A DNA stretch of 64,000 nt from Brugia malayi (lineage: Eukaryota; Nematoda; Chromadorea; Rhabditida; Onchocercidae): assembly GCF_000002995.4 (NCBI RefSeq), contig NW_025062475.1, positions 11,660,187 through 11,724,186 of the forward strand, written 5' to 3'. Below the pieces are notes generated by a model, which saw nothing but the letters and a program-made list of their open reading frames with translations, did not search any database and had not been told where the DNA came from. The translations under genes and the position numbers were made by a program. This document shows, piece by piece, positions 12,863 through 25,200 of the stretch (position 1 is the stretch's first letter; each line of letters starts with the position of its first letter).

Positions 12863-15800
12863 CATCATATCACTTCTGTCTCTCTCTCTCTTTCAAAGAG
12901 AAATTTCATTTCAACAACTGTTAAACTAACTGCTTACTAAACAATTTATCAGAATGGATGACGTCACCCACCTGAATGAATCACACTCTCATATTGCCAT
13001 TATATTCCTTTCATCTAAACTAAACTCATTTAATCCATTTAACAATGATTGATAATTTGTTGACCTTTGGTCATCACAAAAACAAACAAACAAAAATCGA
13101 TCGTTTATTATCGATTGATAAGGTTACATCCATTCTATTATCATAAAAAGAATGAAAAGTTTAATAATGATTTGTTATGGTCATTGGTCATTGCTGTGCT
13201 GTAGCATTGACCATTACTTTAAAATAACCATAATTAAGAAATTTTAAACTTTCATCTTTTTAAAACTATCCCTAGCATATATAATTAGCGAGATAATTAA
13301 AGTAGGAATTATTTATTAATTATTAATTCGATTTATTAACTATTAATTTCATTTATTAAGTTATTTATGTGTTAATTTTCATTATCACTTCTTATCACTG
13401 TCAAAATTTTAATCATCACTAATCTGTGCTAGTAACAGTGATAATAGCTTATCCATGTTAACAGATGTTTAATTTATTAACTAGTTTGAACAGTTGCAAA
13501 TTGTAAAGAGTTTTAATAAAACAAATTGACTAACAATCCTTTTTCAATTTCATTTATCAAAAAAAAAAAAAAAAAAGTTAACTGTTAAATTTTGACTTTA
13601 TTATTTCTATCAAATCTTTCTCATATATTCTTATCCAGAAATTGATTCAATTATATTCTAATTCATAAAATGAATTTCTATAAAGAAATTAAATTATTAA
13701 ATTAGAAAGGAGTTAGAAGTGATGAAAATAGCTTTGGTAATAGAAATAAAAGTTTGAATGAATGAAAGTGTGTCTGATTAATTCTGATGATAAGCTGATA
13801 ATAATGATTAAATGAAATACGATATATTCTATTGATCTCCTTATCAGATTACTTTTTTTTTCTAAAATATTTGTGTGGACAAATAGATAAAGTCGATCAT
13901 ATAATAATCATTGCTGATTGTAACTCTGAAGCAAAAGTAATAAAAAGTAATACTTACGTTTGCTTCAAAACCTTTAAAGTACAATTTATTGTCCTGGGAA
14001 AAAATTAAAATTTGAATTAAAAAAAAGAAGCATAAGATAAAATTGTTACATTTTAAAATAAACGATAAACGAAATATTTTCATAATGTTTACAGTATATC
14101 CGTGATAGATGTCCACTTATTGTTATCATTAAATGATATGATTAGTAGATGTAAATGGTACTTTGCTGATAATTTTCCTTATCAGATAACAATTAGAAGG
14201 TGAATAGATCATTTGATGAATTATTTCTTAAAAAAGAGAAAACGATCCATTCTGATGATTTTAATAAATTGATAAATACAATTATCATAAATTAATAAAA
14301 TACTAAATTATAAAAATAGATGAACAAAGAGGGATTAAAGTTAAAAAGAATGATAATGATATTCAAGATATATATAATCTTACTGAGAATTTCTTTTTCT
14401 GACCTTTCTTTTTTTTTTTGCCGAATTCCAAAATAGTAATTTAAAATTAAACAATATGAATGATACAATGATAAAATTACATCAATAATTTGTCACATTT
14501 ACTACTAATAAGCAAAATGACGACAATAGCGCTTCGAAATTTCCATATTCCTTCACTGATAAATAATCTCAATGAATCCAATGATATTTTCCTAAGATAT
14601 TTGAATTTCATATCATAAAAAAAAAAAAAAAAAAGAAATGTAAAGAAAGTAATTAATTTGTCATCCGAAGGATTATATGCGATGATAAAATTATTTTAAT
14701 TTAATTTAGCTAAAGCTGAAAATGAGAATAAAATAATTTCCACTTTTTATTGTGAAATTGTAATTAATTTTACAATTTGTGTTATTTAATGCAATCATCA
14801 AATTGCATAAATGCAATTAAATGTTTATTTTTCAAAATTCAATTTAATCTACAAACTTAATTGTATTTATGTAAAGTTTATAATTGTTGTATTTGAATTA
14901 AAACTTTAAAACACTACAAATTAATGAATAGAATGCATTTAAATGTTAATAATTAGCTTTGTTTTGTTTTTTTGTTTCATCTTATCATAAGATTAAAATT
15001 CTGTAAAATTAAAATGTTAATGATTAGCTCTGTAAAATGTAAAATTCTTTGAAATTCTATTTTCGAACACATACGGAGAATACGAGAGAGAGAGAAAAGA
15101 CGAGAGAGATAGGAAAAAAGAAAGAAAGTTCCAAAGTTCATTGAAAATTTGTAAAATGTTTAAAATTTTTTAATTTCTAACTCAAATTTTAAGTTAATTT
15201 ATTTTCAAATACTTTCCTTCTTGTAAAATTATTTCTGAATGATATTTTTATCATTTTCAATTGTTCAAAGTATCGCACTTATCAATTCAATGGTTATTAA
15301 TCTGCAAATTTAAATGCTTACAAAAAACAAAATTTTGCATAATCCTTATTTAATTTCCAAGACTCTCTCACTATTATTATACTTATCCATAATAATGCTA
15401 AAAAATTACGATTCAAACTGAAATTCAGAAATTGCAATTAATCATTTGCAAATTAATAACCCTTGGAACTTTCATAAATTATGCCTTCCAAAAACAAAAA
15501 AAAAAAAAAAATCTTACTGTTTCAAATTAAGTAACAAGTAACAAACTATTAAAACTTTTTACAAGCATAGTTAAACATAGAAAACATTACAAACACAGAA
15601 ATTTTAGACTACAAAATGAAGCATTCCAAAAGCTTTTAATTGTTTTTTTGAAAACCATTTGTTTACAAAATAATGTTGAAAAACGATAGCTAAGCAATGC
15701 GAATATTTCGAACTTTTTTTTCATTTTTTTTTAGCGAAGAAATTGTGAAAAAAATAATAAACAATAATGAGATGAACTTTTGAAAAGTCATCAATTGCAA

Positions 15801-15976
15801 TTATTTTCTCGCTTCACTATTTCATTCTTAATTATCTGTTTTTATAATTAATTAAATGAAATTACTTTTACAATTTACATTCGTATCTAATGGATAATGA
15901 AATTACAGCAAATGTTAAATGATAAAATTTATTTAATGGTTAAATTTAAAATAAGATATGATATTACCATCACATT

Positions 15977-17098
15977 TGCTTAATGAATTACTTAACGTAC
16001 ACTTTTTTTCTTTTTCAATTTATAAATTTCTTACAATCGTTTAATTTGGATGCTTCTGAAATGTTTCCAATTAATCTGTGACAGTGATAACAAGAATGTG
16101 ACACTGTCACACCCATTTCAGTGATAATTTCAGAAGATCTGAAGTTAGAGTAATAAAAAATATCAGAAGTAAAGATCTTTTATTTGAATTTGTGGCATAC
16201 CAAAACATTAAAATAATCTTGCAACTCCTTTTTAACGATGTCATTCAGATGCTAATTGTAAAGTGAAGCGCATTCTGCACGGCGCTTTTTGTCTCTTTTA
16301 TTATACTGTTCTATTTTCATTTCAGATATGCATTTTCAGAAGTTTCACTCCTCTGCTTTTTAATTTCCGCCAAAGAATTTCATTTTCAATATGCTTCCGA
16401 CGATAGCATTTTTTATTGATTCAATTCTGCTCTCCGCTAATTTTATTACGGAGCACGTACGTTCTTTCTTATTATTTCATTTTTTAGTTCTTTTTCTTTA
16501 GACGAAGAAAGTTATTTTCATTGGAACTTAGAATTTGACTTCAGGAAAGCATACAAAATAGCCAGAAAATAGCATAATTTCCTGAAGAAAGAATTGAATG
16601 ATAGCTTTACTTGACGTACGTGTACCTCGGGACTGGCATACGTCTAAATCAAATATCATTCTCGTCAAGCACTGAAAGCTGTAGATTCCGTGTGTTTCTG
16701 TTGAAATTTTACAGCGATAGCTGTTTTTCTATAAATTCCATTGAATCAGCTATGTTAATTGTTTAATAAATTATCTCTCATATAGTTATATTAATTTTGT
16801 AGAAATACAACTTTGAAAGGAAAAAATTATTTTGGAAATTTAATTTAAAAAATTCAGATTAGATTAGTGTGCACACAGATTTATTATAGGTAATTGTATA
16901 AACTGGGAGTAACCTGGGAAAAAGTGTGTGTATGGGAAATGGCCAAATCCATTCTTCAAATTATGCGACACAATTTTCAATTAATAATCGATGTATATCA
17001 CAAAATAATTTACGTCACTTTTTTTTTTCAGGCACCAAAGAACTTTGGTGCAATAATCTTTGTAATATTGATTGCTTGTATGCTTAATGCCCATTTTG
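15977..17098 (+). repeat. upstream copy of duplicated NTE promoter/first-exon block
   Basis: Bases 15977-16942 match 21089-22054 at a constant offset of 5,112 with no mismatch found by eye over about 966 bp. After that the copies diverge: about a dozen substitutions plus a 10-bp length difference in the pyrimidine tract over the next 155 bp. Similarity ends just after the sequence for LNAHF. The block contains the perfect inverted repeat TGTGACAGTG/CACTGTCACA (16077-16086/16102-16111). Confidence 0.93.
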
Positions 17099-17130
17099 AT
17101 ATTAAAAAATTTCACAACTTATTTGCATAA
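16939..17130 (+). pseudogene. truncated duplicate of the NTE N-terminal membrane exon
   Basis: An open frame of 63 codons starts [14 protein letters not shown] and runs in frame through a pyrimidine-rich acceptor-like TTTTTTTTTTCAG into the membrane segment GAIIFVILIACMLNAHF, the counterpart of [17 protein letters not shown] in the functional gene. It then leaves homology and stops after HNLFA. No GT donor follows the membrane segment, so it cannot splice into the phospholipase the way the downstream copy does. It is probably a dead partial duplicate; a very short single-pass protein is the alternative. Confidence 0.5.
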
Positions 17131-18359
17131 CATTACAATAATGCTAAAAAATTATTGATTAAAAACCATTGAAGCAATAAAATTTGGGTCAAAACTATGA
17201 AAAGAACAAATTCAAATGTAATATAAAATTTGTCAACCATTGCTTTATCACTCATTTCGATCACAATGACACTTCTCATTGCCTCCATTTAAACAACACT
17301 CAAAATAATAACATCTTTTCCTTTTCTCCTTGAATTTATTTCAATTATTCAAATCGCTAATTTAAGCTAATTTTTTAGCTTATAAGATAATATTCTTACG
17401 TATTCCTAATATTTTTATGTGTTCCTATAAAGCTTCTAAATGTGACAATATTATTGATGATATGATTCGAAATGTTTGACTTCTAAAGGTTGATAACACT
17501 GCTCTCTTACTCCTGCATATGTCCCATAGAAACGTTTACCATGACGTGTCCACGTAACATATTATTTTACCATGACGTGTCCACGTAACATATTATTTTA
17601 CCATGACGTGTCCACGTAACATATTATCGGTAAAAGTTTTGCTTGACATAAAGAGATATATGACGTGATGAATTCAACTTCCGACAGCTGTTACACGCAA
17701 TATCTGCGATATATCATATGAGGTGATGTTAAATGAACTTGTTTTCATAGAACAATAAGCGCTTCCTTCCTTCGATAGAGTGTTTAGCTGAGCATTCCGA
17801 AGAGATTTTAAATAATCAAATGCTTTTTCTCTCTCTCTCTCTCTTCCCCTCTCTTTTTTCTCTTTCTCACTATCACTCCATCTTTCATATGTACTGATAA
17901 TAATTCTTATTTTTCCTATTAACAAATTAATAATATTAATCACTGAATGTTTTTGCTTGATAGTTACTGAAGCGTTTTTTTTTTTTTTTTCTATTTGAAT
18001 TACCTAGTTTGTTCGATTTCATTTGAATTCTTTTTTGAAACATTTTTTGAAAGATGAAATTAATTAACTATGTTTAGTCTATAATTTCATTCAGTTATCT
18101 TTCTCCTTCTTCTTCTTCTTCTTCTCCTTCCTCACTCATTTCTTATTATCTGAAAAATAAATTCCATAAAGGAACACTAAGCTAAAAGAAACACGTAAGA
18201 ATGATTAGGAATACAGAAATAACCTTACTTTATCATTAATCATTTATACTTTTATTATTTGAACATAATTTGAAATCTTTTTTTTTTTTGTTCCTTTTTT
18301 GAATTAGGCATAAAATGTTTGGAAATTTTTCAAAAAAATCAAACTTTCAAATATTTTAG
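17131..18359. other. spacer between NTE duplicate and candidate peptide gene
   Basis: AT-rich. It contains the 31-bp minisatellite at 17536-17626, a CT tract near 17824-17845 and short T runs. No gene is seen; the minus-strand open frame around 17674-17943 is partly CT-repeat and resembles nothing known. Confidence 0.5.
17536..17626. repeat. 31-bp tandem repeat, three near-perfect copies
   Basis: The unit starts at 17536, 17567 and 17598 (period 31). Each copy carries the inverted repeat ACGTG-tc-CACGT within TGACGTGTCCACGTAAC. The copies appear identical across the core. Confidence 0.95.
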
Positions 18360-18801
18360 CATTGAATATCATGAAGACATCCGTTTACCTTTTGCTTTTC
18401 CTTCATCGATTATATTATAACATTGCTGAAAAAGAATTGCCAACGAATGCAAATAATAGGCCTAGAATGGATGAAACTTTTCAAAGCCTAACAACAGTAA
18501 AAAGGGCCCATCTCATTTATATTGCCTAGTTGAATGACAAATCGAGACTAGACTAGTAGAGGATTGAATGTCTCTTCTTGCTAGCCAAAAATATACACAT
18601 ACGAAATATTTTTACACACTTCAATGCTCATCTCCCTTTCCTCTCTCCCTCCTTCTTCCCTCTCTCTGTCCTCTCTTTCACCGTCCAGATTTTTGCTTCA
18701 TATGTCTGTTAGCTTTTCTCATTTTATTAAGATCTTTCGTTCAAATGAGGTTTTCAGGAGTACTACCATTAAGTGTAATAATCCAACATATTCAACTTGC
18801 G
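18360..18801 (+). CDS. candidate small secreted-peptide gene (unrecognised)
   Basis: An acceptor-like ATATTTTAG ends at 18359 and is followed 11 bases later by ATG at 18371. The frame encodes a signal-peptide-like start (MKTSVYLLLFLHRLYYNIAE), then a polar stretch, open to TAG at 18527-18529 (52 codons). A GT donor at 18497 (end of exon 18496, phase 0) can join 18732-18801 after ATTAAG, which reads in phase IFRSNEVFRSTTIKCNNPTY then STCG before another possible GTAAAA donor at 18802; unspliced, it reads GKKSHS and runs into a CT repeat. A short Cys-x7-Cys segment followed by Gly-Lys-Lys would look like an amidated neuropeptide. I do not recognise the family. It could equally be a chance frame, and the 3' end is not determined. 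Confidence 0.22.
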
Positions 18802-21088
18802 GTAAAAAAAGTCACTCGTTTTTTTTTCTCTCCCTCTCTCTCTCCCTCCTCTTTTCCATATTACTGAAATTTCATTAGAAATTTGATAGCACGAAAAATG
18901 TAAATTTTATGAGAATAATTCCCAATCAATTTTATTCCTTTTTTTTTTCGAAATTATTGTCATGTGAAGATTTATAATGTTGAAACTTGAAACTTTTATC
19001 AGGAAACATCATTTAGAAGTGATAAGAATTACGAGAGATGTTATTTATTACAATGATTCATATTGTACTAATATTGTAAACGAATAGATTAAATGAAAAA
19101 TTACTATGTGACAGCGTTAGATCTGAAACAAATAACCGGATAACCGGATAGTGGCCGAAAACTATTCCAGAAACTGGAACAGAAATGACTATACCTCTCT
19201 CCTTCCTCCTTTTTTGGCGACATATGAGCACATCCAAGTTAATCATATTCTGTTATCATTTCAGTTGTGATTGAGAATAAGAAACGAAAGGAGTATGATA
19301 ATTCGAGAGGGAACTAGTGTGTTTATAGATTGTTGAAATATTATAGTATCAGAGATTGAGAAATTATGTAGAGAATAGGTGTTATTCAAATGAACAGACA
19401 AGTGATGAAAAAAGAGTTGTGAAAGAACAGAGGAATGTATGGAGTGGTAAAGATTGAAAGTAATGAGCAGGTAAACATTTTACCGATTGATTCAATGATA
19501 GTACAAATCTTGCGGGATTACTCCAAAAAAGGTTAATCAAATTTTTTGTTTTTTTGTTTTTAAAAGCTTTACAAAAATGTATTTTCTTTTTAATTGCTGT
19601 TAATTCTTGTTTGTTTATTTATTTATTTATTTATTTATTTATTATATCCCTCATAATTCTTTAATTTATTAATTAGAGTGGCAAATTTTAAAGTTTTGTC
19701 GCAAAAACTTATTAAAAGGAAAGAAACGAGGAATTGAAATTTAACTGAGAATTCATTCATTTCTTACATTTCACTGTTTCATCAAATATTTTTATTATTA
19801 AAGCTTAAATTGAGACTGAAATTATTGAGTGGCATTTAAATAAAAATTTAATTTTTGATTGAATAATAAGACGAATAATAAGTTAGATAGAAAAAATGTG
19901 ATAATATCAAAAATTCATTTCCTGATAACTTTATGAGAAATTGGCAGTTTTTTTTTTTAATTTCTTATTATTAGCTAAGTTATCAAATTCAAAGTTTAAA
20001 TTTTATTCATATTGCTTATATTAGAATGGTAAGCATTTATTGCAGTATTTCTTGTAATTATAGAATTTTCCTCAAAGTTAAGTATTATTAAACTATCCGC
20101 GCCATTATTTAAATTTAAAATTATTAGAATTCGAAATTAAAAAAAAAAAAAAAATTTCAGTTTCTTCCTCAAAGAAATGTAATTAAAACTGTATGCTATG
20201 AGCAATGATCATCTCAAATATAATATTGGGATAAAATTAAATGACATTAAATTATTGGTGATATTTAGAGAATAGTGTGGAAGTGACAAAGTGACACAAA
20301 TGGAATTGAATAATGCTCACATTTTATTTGGATTGATTATGTTCAAAAACGAAAAAAAAATGCTTATATTTATTAATGTAATAATGGATTACTGTTTATA
20401 CATTATGTACAATTCAAAATGATTTTAAAAAAATGGAATTTGCAACAATTATTTCATTTAATATTTTGCTCTCAATTTATTACAAATTTATTAAACTATA
20501 CTATAATATGTAAGTTATTTAATATTTAATGGTTATGCAATTATTAAATTGTTTGGTGAGTTAATTTCTTTATGAAATTTATCTATTTTTGCTTTTTGTT
20601 AGTACACGGTCGTTTTATTTTTGTCATTTATTGTTACATTATTATTGTTATTCATAGCTCATTGTTCATTTTAACAATGTTAAATGACATTTCTTTCTTT
20701 CCTATAATTAATTAAATATTTTTATGTTTAGTTACATTGGAGAATATGATGATAAAACTTAAATGTGCAAGAAATTATTAGTCTCATTTTTAACAAACAT
20801 ATTTCTTTTTCAAAAACTTAGTCAAATTAATTAAAGCATTAGATCTTCTGAGACATTTTTCTGATCCAAATTTTTTCTAAAAAATGGTTTTACCGTTTGA
20901 CTGTAAGTATTTTATATTTAATCCAAAAAAAAAAAATTGAAAGTTTATTTATCTTCATCAGAGTAATACCTTGAACAATAATTTTTCAAATTTTCGAATT
21001 CGAAAATTTTCACCGTCTAGGTTTGAGATAATATATAATATAGAAATATATATTGTCTCTTATAGAAAGTTACATTAATATTAAGACC
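18802..21088. other. intergenic, no gene seen
   Basis: AT-rich. It holds CT-rich tracts, a TTTA repeat at 19612-19645 and A/T runs. No frame with protein-like composition was found apart from the 18.7-18.8 kb candidate exon. Confidence 0.5.
19612..19645. repeat. (TTTA)n repeat
   Basis: About eight TTTA units in a row. Confidence 0.9.
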
Positions 21089-22200
21089 TGCTTAATGAAT
21101 TACTTAACGTACACTTTTTTTCTTTTTCAATTTATAAATTTCTTACAATCGTTTAATTTGGATGCTTCTGAAATGTTTCCAATTAATCTGTGACAGTGAT
21201 AACAAGAATGTGACACTGTCACACCCATTTCAGTGATAATTTCAGAAGATCTGAAGTTAGAGTAATAAAAAATATCAGAAGTAAAGATCTTTTATTTGAA
21301 TTTGTGGCATACCAAAACATTAAAATAATCTTGCAACTCCTTTTTAACGATGTCATTCAGATGCTAATTGTAAAGTGAAGCGCATTCTGCACGGCGCTTT
21401 TTGTCTCTTTTATTATACTGTTCTATTTTCATTTCAGATATGCATTTTCAGAAGTTTCACTCCTCTGCTTTTTAATTTCCGCCAAAGAATTTCATTTTCA
21501 ATATGCTTCCGACGATAGCATTTTTTATTGATTCAATTCTGCTCTCCGCTAATTTTATTACGGAGCACGTACGTTCTTTCTTATTATTTCATTTTTTAGT
21601 TCTTTTTCTTTAGACGAAGAAAGTTATTTTCATTGGAACTTAGAATTTGACTTCAGGAAAGCATACAAAATAGCCAGAAAATAGCATAATTTCCTGAAGA
21701 AAGAATTGAATGATAGCTTTACTTGACGTACGTGTACCTCGGGACTGGCATACGTCTAAATCAAATATCATTCTCGTCAAGCACTGAAAGCTGTAGATTC
21801 CGTGTGTTTCTGTTGAAATTTTACAGCGATAGCTGTTTTTCTATAAATTCCATTGAATCAGCTATGTTAATTGTTTAATAAATTATCTCTCATATAGTTA
21901 TATTAATTTTGTAGAAATACAACTTTGAAAGGAAAAAATTATTTTGGAAATTTAATTTAAAAAATTCAGATTAGATTAGTGTGCACACAGATTTATTATA
22001 GGTAATTGTATAAACTGGGAGTAACCTGGGAAAAAGTGTGTGTATGGGAAATGGCGAAATCCATTCTTCAAATTATGCGACACAATTTTCAATTAATAAT
22101 CGATGTATAACACAGAATAATTTACTTCACTTTCAGGCATTGTTCTTTGGTGCAATAATCTTTGCAATATTGATTGCTTGTAAGCTTAATGCCCACTTTG
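21089..22200 (+). repeat. downstream copy of duplicated NTE promoter/first-exon block
   Basis: Partner of the block at 15977-17098 with constant offset 5,112. This copy joins the functional first coding exon, so it presumably carries the true NTE promoter or outron and 5' UTR. It includes the same 10-bp perfect inverted repeat and an imperfect CTCCG...CGGAG stem. Confidence 0.93.
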
Positions 22201-25200
22201 CCAAACCTGTCAGTACTGAAGATACCAGCGACAGCGAAAGTAATTTTTTAGTACTTAAACATAACTCACATCGAGTAATACATTATTAAAGTGATTCTTT
22301 ATAAAAAAACGTTCCATGTTTTTTGCTTTTTTTAATTGAAATTGAATCATTTCTTTCTTTTGAACATTTAAACAATTACGCTAAAAGTTTCATTGTATAT
22401 TTTTTCTATGATTTGAATTTGAAATATTTCATTTTTATCATTTTTACTAATTTTGTTGAATTGAAGAAAGGAATTATTTAATTGGCCATTAATAATTTAA
22501 CTTTTTCATCTTATCAATGGAAACTTTATGACAAATATGAGAAATGAATTTGTTAGGAATGATTTGTCTAATCTCATTTAATGCTTAGAATGGTAACCTG
22601 ATGCTTATTTGATTCAAGGTATACTGCTTCGAGTAGAATGTGTTAAAAGAAAGAAAAACTAGTCAGTAATGTTTATTAATTGTTAAGGTGATCGCTGTGA
22701 TGTTTCACCAATTCCTGAAAAAGAAGAAGAAAATAGCGATTTAGATCGTTCAAACAATCGAACTTCCTTGGGATTAGTGCGCTGTCGACGTTTGGAAAAA
22801 GATAGGCGAACGGTGGATTGGGTTCGAGATGCTCGAAAAATTTGTCGCAAATTAATGGTAGTGTCATCATCATTATCATCACCATTATCATCAGCAGCAT
22901 CGTCATCATCATTGTCATCATCGTCATCATCATCGCCATCGTCATCATTCATCATCATCATCAGTGACATCATCATGATGCTTCAACCTCAGCTAAATTC
23001 CATTTCAATTCTTCTTCCCTAGATTCAGTATCGTTCATTCGTGTGTCGTGTTTCCACTTTTCATCCTCATTTTTCACCTTCCATTTTTACATGGATCATT
23101 CACGCTGCACGAGTCAATTTCGGAAGTTGCAATCAGTTCCACGTGCGTAAAGTTCGAGAATGAGACACATTTATCCTTCTCATATTTGAAAGATGAATAT
23201 GAAGTCGTTATATATTAGATCTTCATTAATTGATTGAACTGTTAGGATTTTCAATGGAATATGGATTCAACATAAAGTTTCTTCGATGAATAATTTAGAA
23301 GTCATCTGAAGCAGAACTACGTTGTAACTTTTTTACGTTGATGGACAATTTAGGCCCTAGATTAGTAACATTTAAAACGCTGAAATTATGTTGGTATCAT
23401 AGTTTTACATAAAATATGTATTGACAGTATTTTTTTATGAACAGTATAAGTTTTTGCAGTTTGTACAGCGGATACCGCCCGGCTGTGCGGTTCTAAGGAA
23501 ATGCGCAGTGTGGTTTTGCGGTGAGCCTGTTTTTTTTTTTTTTTTTCTTTTTTTTAAAATTTGCAATTGTTCATGGGTTCGGAGTGGTTTTTTAAAAGTT
23601 TCTCTGTTCGTAATTAACAAAGTGCGAGTGAAATCAGCGAGTTGACAAAGTGTTTTATGATTGACAACGAAGGAGGAAATCAATAGTTTGTGCCCGATAG
23701 TTGAAAAAGTAACAAGTAAATAATGCTTACTGTGTAAGGACTTTCTTGGAATGTACTGTAAGATTTTGAGAATTCCATTGGTCTTTGTTGAATTTAAACT
23801 CCGATTTTAATACTTTTGATCAAAAGGGCATCATAATATCTAATACTGTTTTTGTTTGGGTCGCTTATCTGGATATTGTTTCACCAGTAAATTTAAGTTT
23901 GATTATTTGATAATGCTGAAATAATCATAAAATGGCTTTGAGCTTAATTTCAAGAATAATCAAGGAAAACCTGCAGAATTTAGAAGAGTGCAAAGACATT
24001 ACCGGGCCGGAAGGAATCTTTTGCCTACGCGATAAGTAATGATTAATAAAAGAAGCACAATTAATAAAATGCTCAAGAGTTTCAAAAAAAAAAAAATCTG
24101 CTGTTCGGTCTATTTTCCCTTCGAGAAATCTTTGGTTCTTCCCAACTATTCTTCGAAATTGCTCTTTTCCTATTTCCTTTTTTCATTATTTTTTTTTAAA
24201 TAAAAAAAATGAAAAAACTAATAATAAATAAGTAAAATAAAATGACAAGAAAAAAAAAAAAATTTATCTTTTTTATAGTGTAATAATACAATAGAAACAC
24301 TACATGCAAGTTGCATGCATGTAATAATTTGAATCATTTTATGTAATGCTATGTTTATATTAATTTAAAGATTAATTTAAACAGTGATTTAAAAAGTTTC
24401 TCTCCTTTTTTTTTTTTTCAGTTTCAAAAATCATATTATCTATCATTATCATCGGATAGTAGCGAACATCTTCTTTTCTCACGAAGAACACCAATAAGGC
24501 GTCGACATTCCAATGTTGGTCCATTTCAGCTTGCTCGTGCTGCCAAAGAGTTTGTTATTGTTCCATTTTCATCGTATTTGTAAATTGTAATTGAGATTAT
24601 TTCTATAATTGTGTCTCCTCATCTTCCTCATTTAATTCTTATAGCTCATTATTTTTATTAAAACTTTATTATTATTATTATTTTTTAGATAATATATGGA
24701 AGAGAATTCATGTTGACCAAAGATTTTAACTGAAATTGGCAATTAAAAAAAAAAAAAAAAAAACTATGATTTTGTTCAGTAAAAATATGTTTGTTACTAA
24801 TGATTAAAATTAGAAAATATATTTTTGTTTGTCAGTAATGAAATGAAATTTATGCTTTCTAACATTTTAGCTTTATTGTTCATGGTAGTAGCGCAAAATT
24901 CCAGCGACAGCTTTCGGAAATGACAAAAAGGAAATTACCTAAACCACCATCTCAATTTTTTGAGCCCTCAGAAGTTCCAATTATTCCACAAAATGAGAAA
25001 CCAGAAGTATATTATATTTTACACAATATCAAGTAAATCTTGTACTTTTTTTTTTCATATCGAAAAGTCTATTATGAAAGAGTGCTTCCATATTTGATAA
25101 TAATATTTGATAAATTTTAGTTACCAAATTATTAAAAAGAAATAAATAAATATTATTGTACAGTAACTGTATTGATTGAAATTGAAAGCTTTGAACTAAG

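Noticed and set aside
22676..23022. Met/Asp-rich minus-strand and Ser-rich plus-strand frames
   Set aside because: Produced by the TCA triplet repeat and by the antisense of NTE exon 2.
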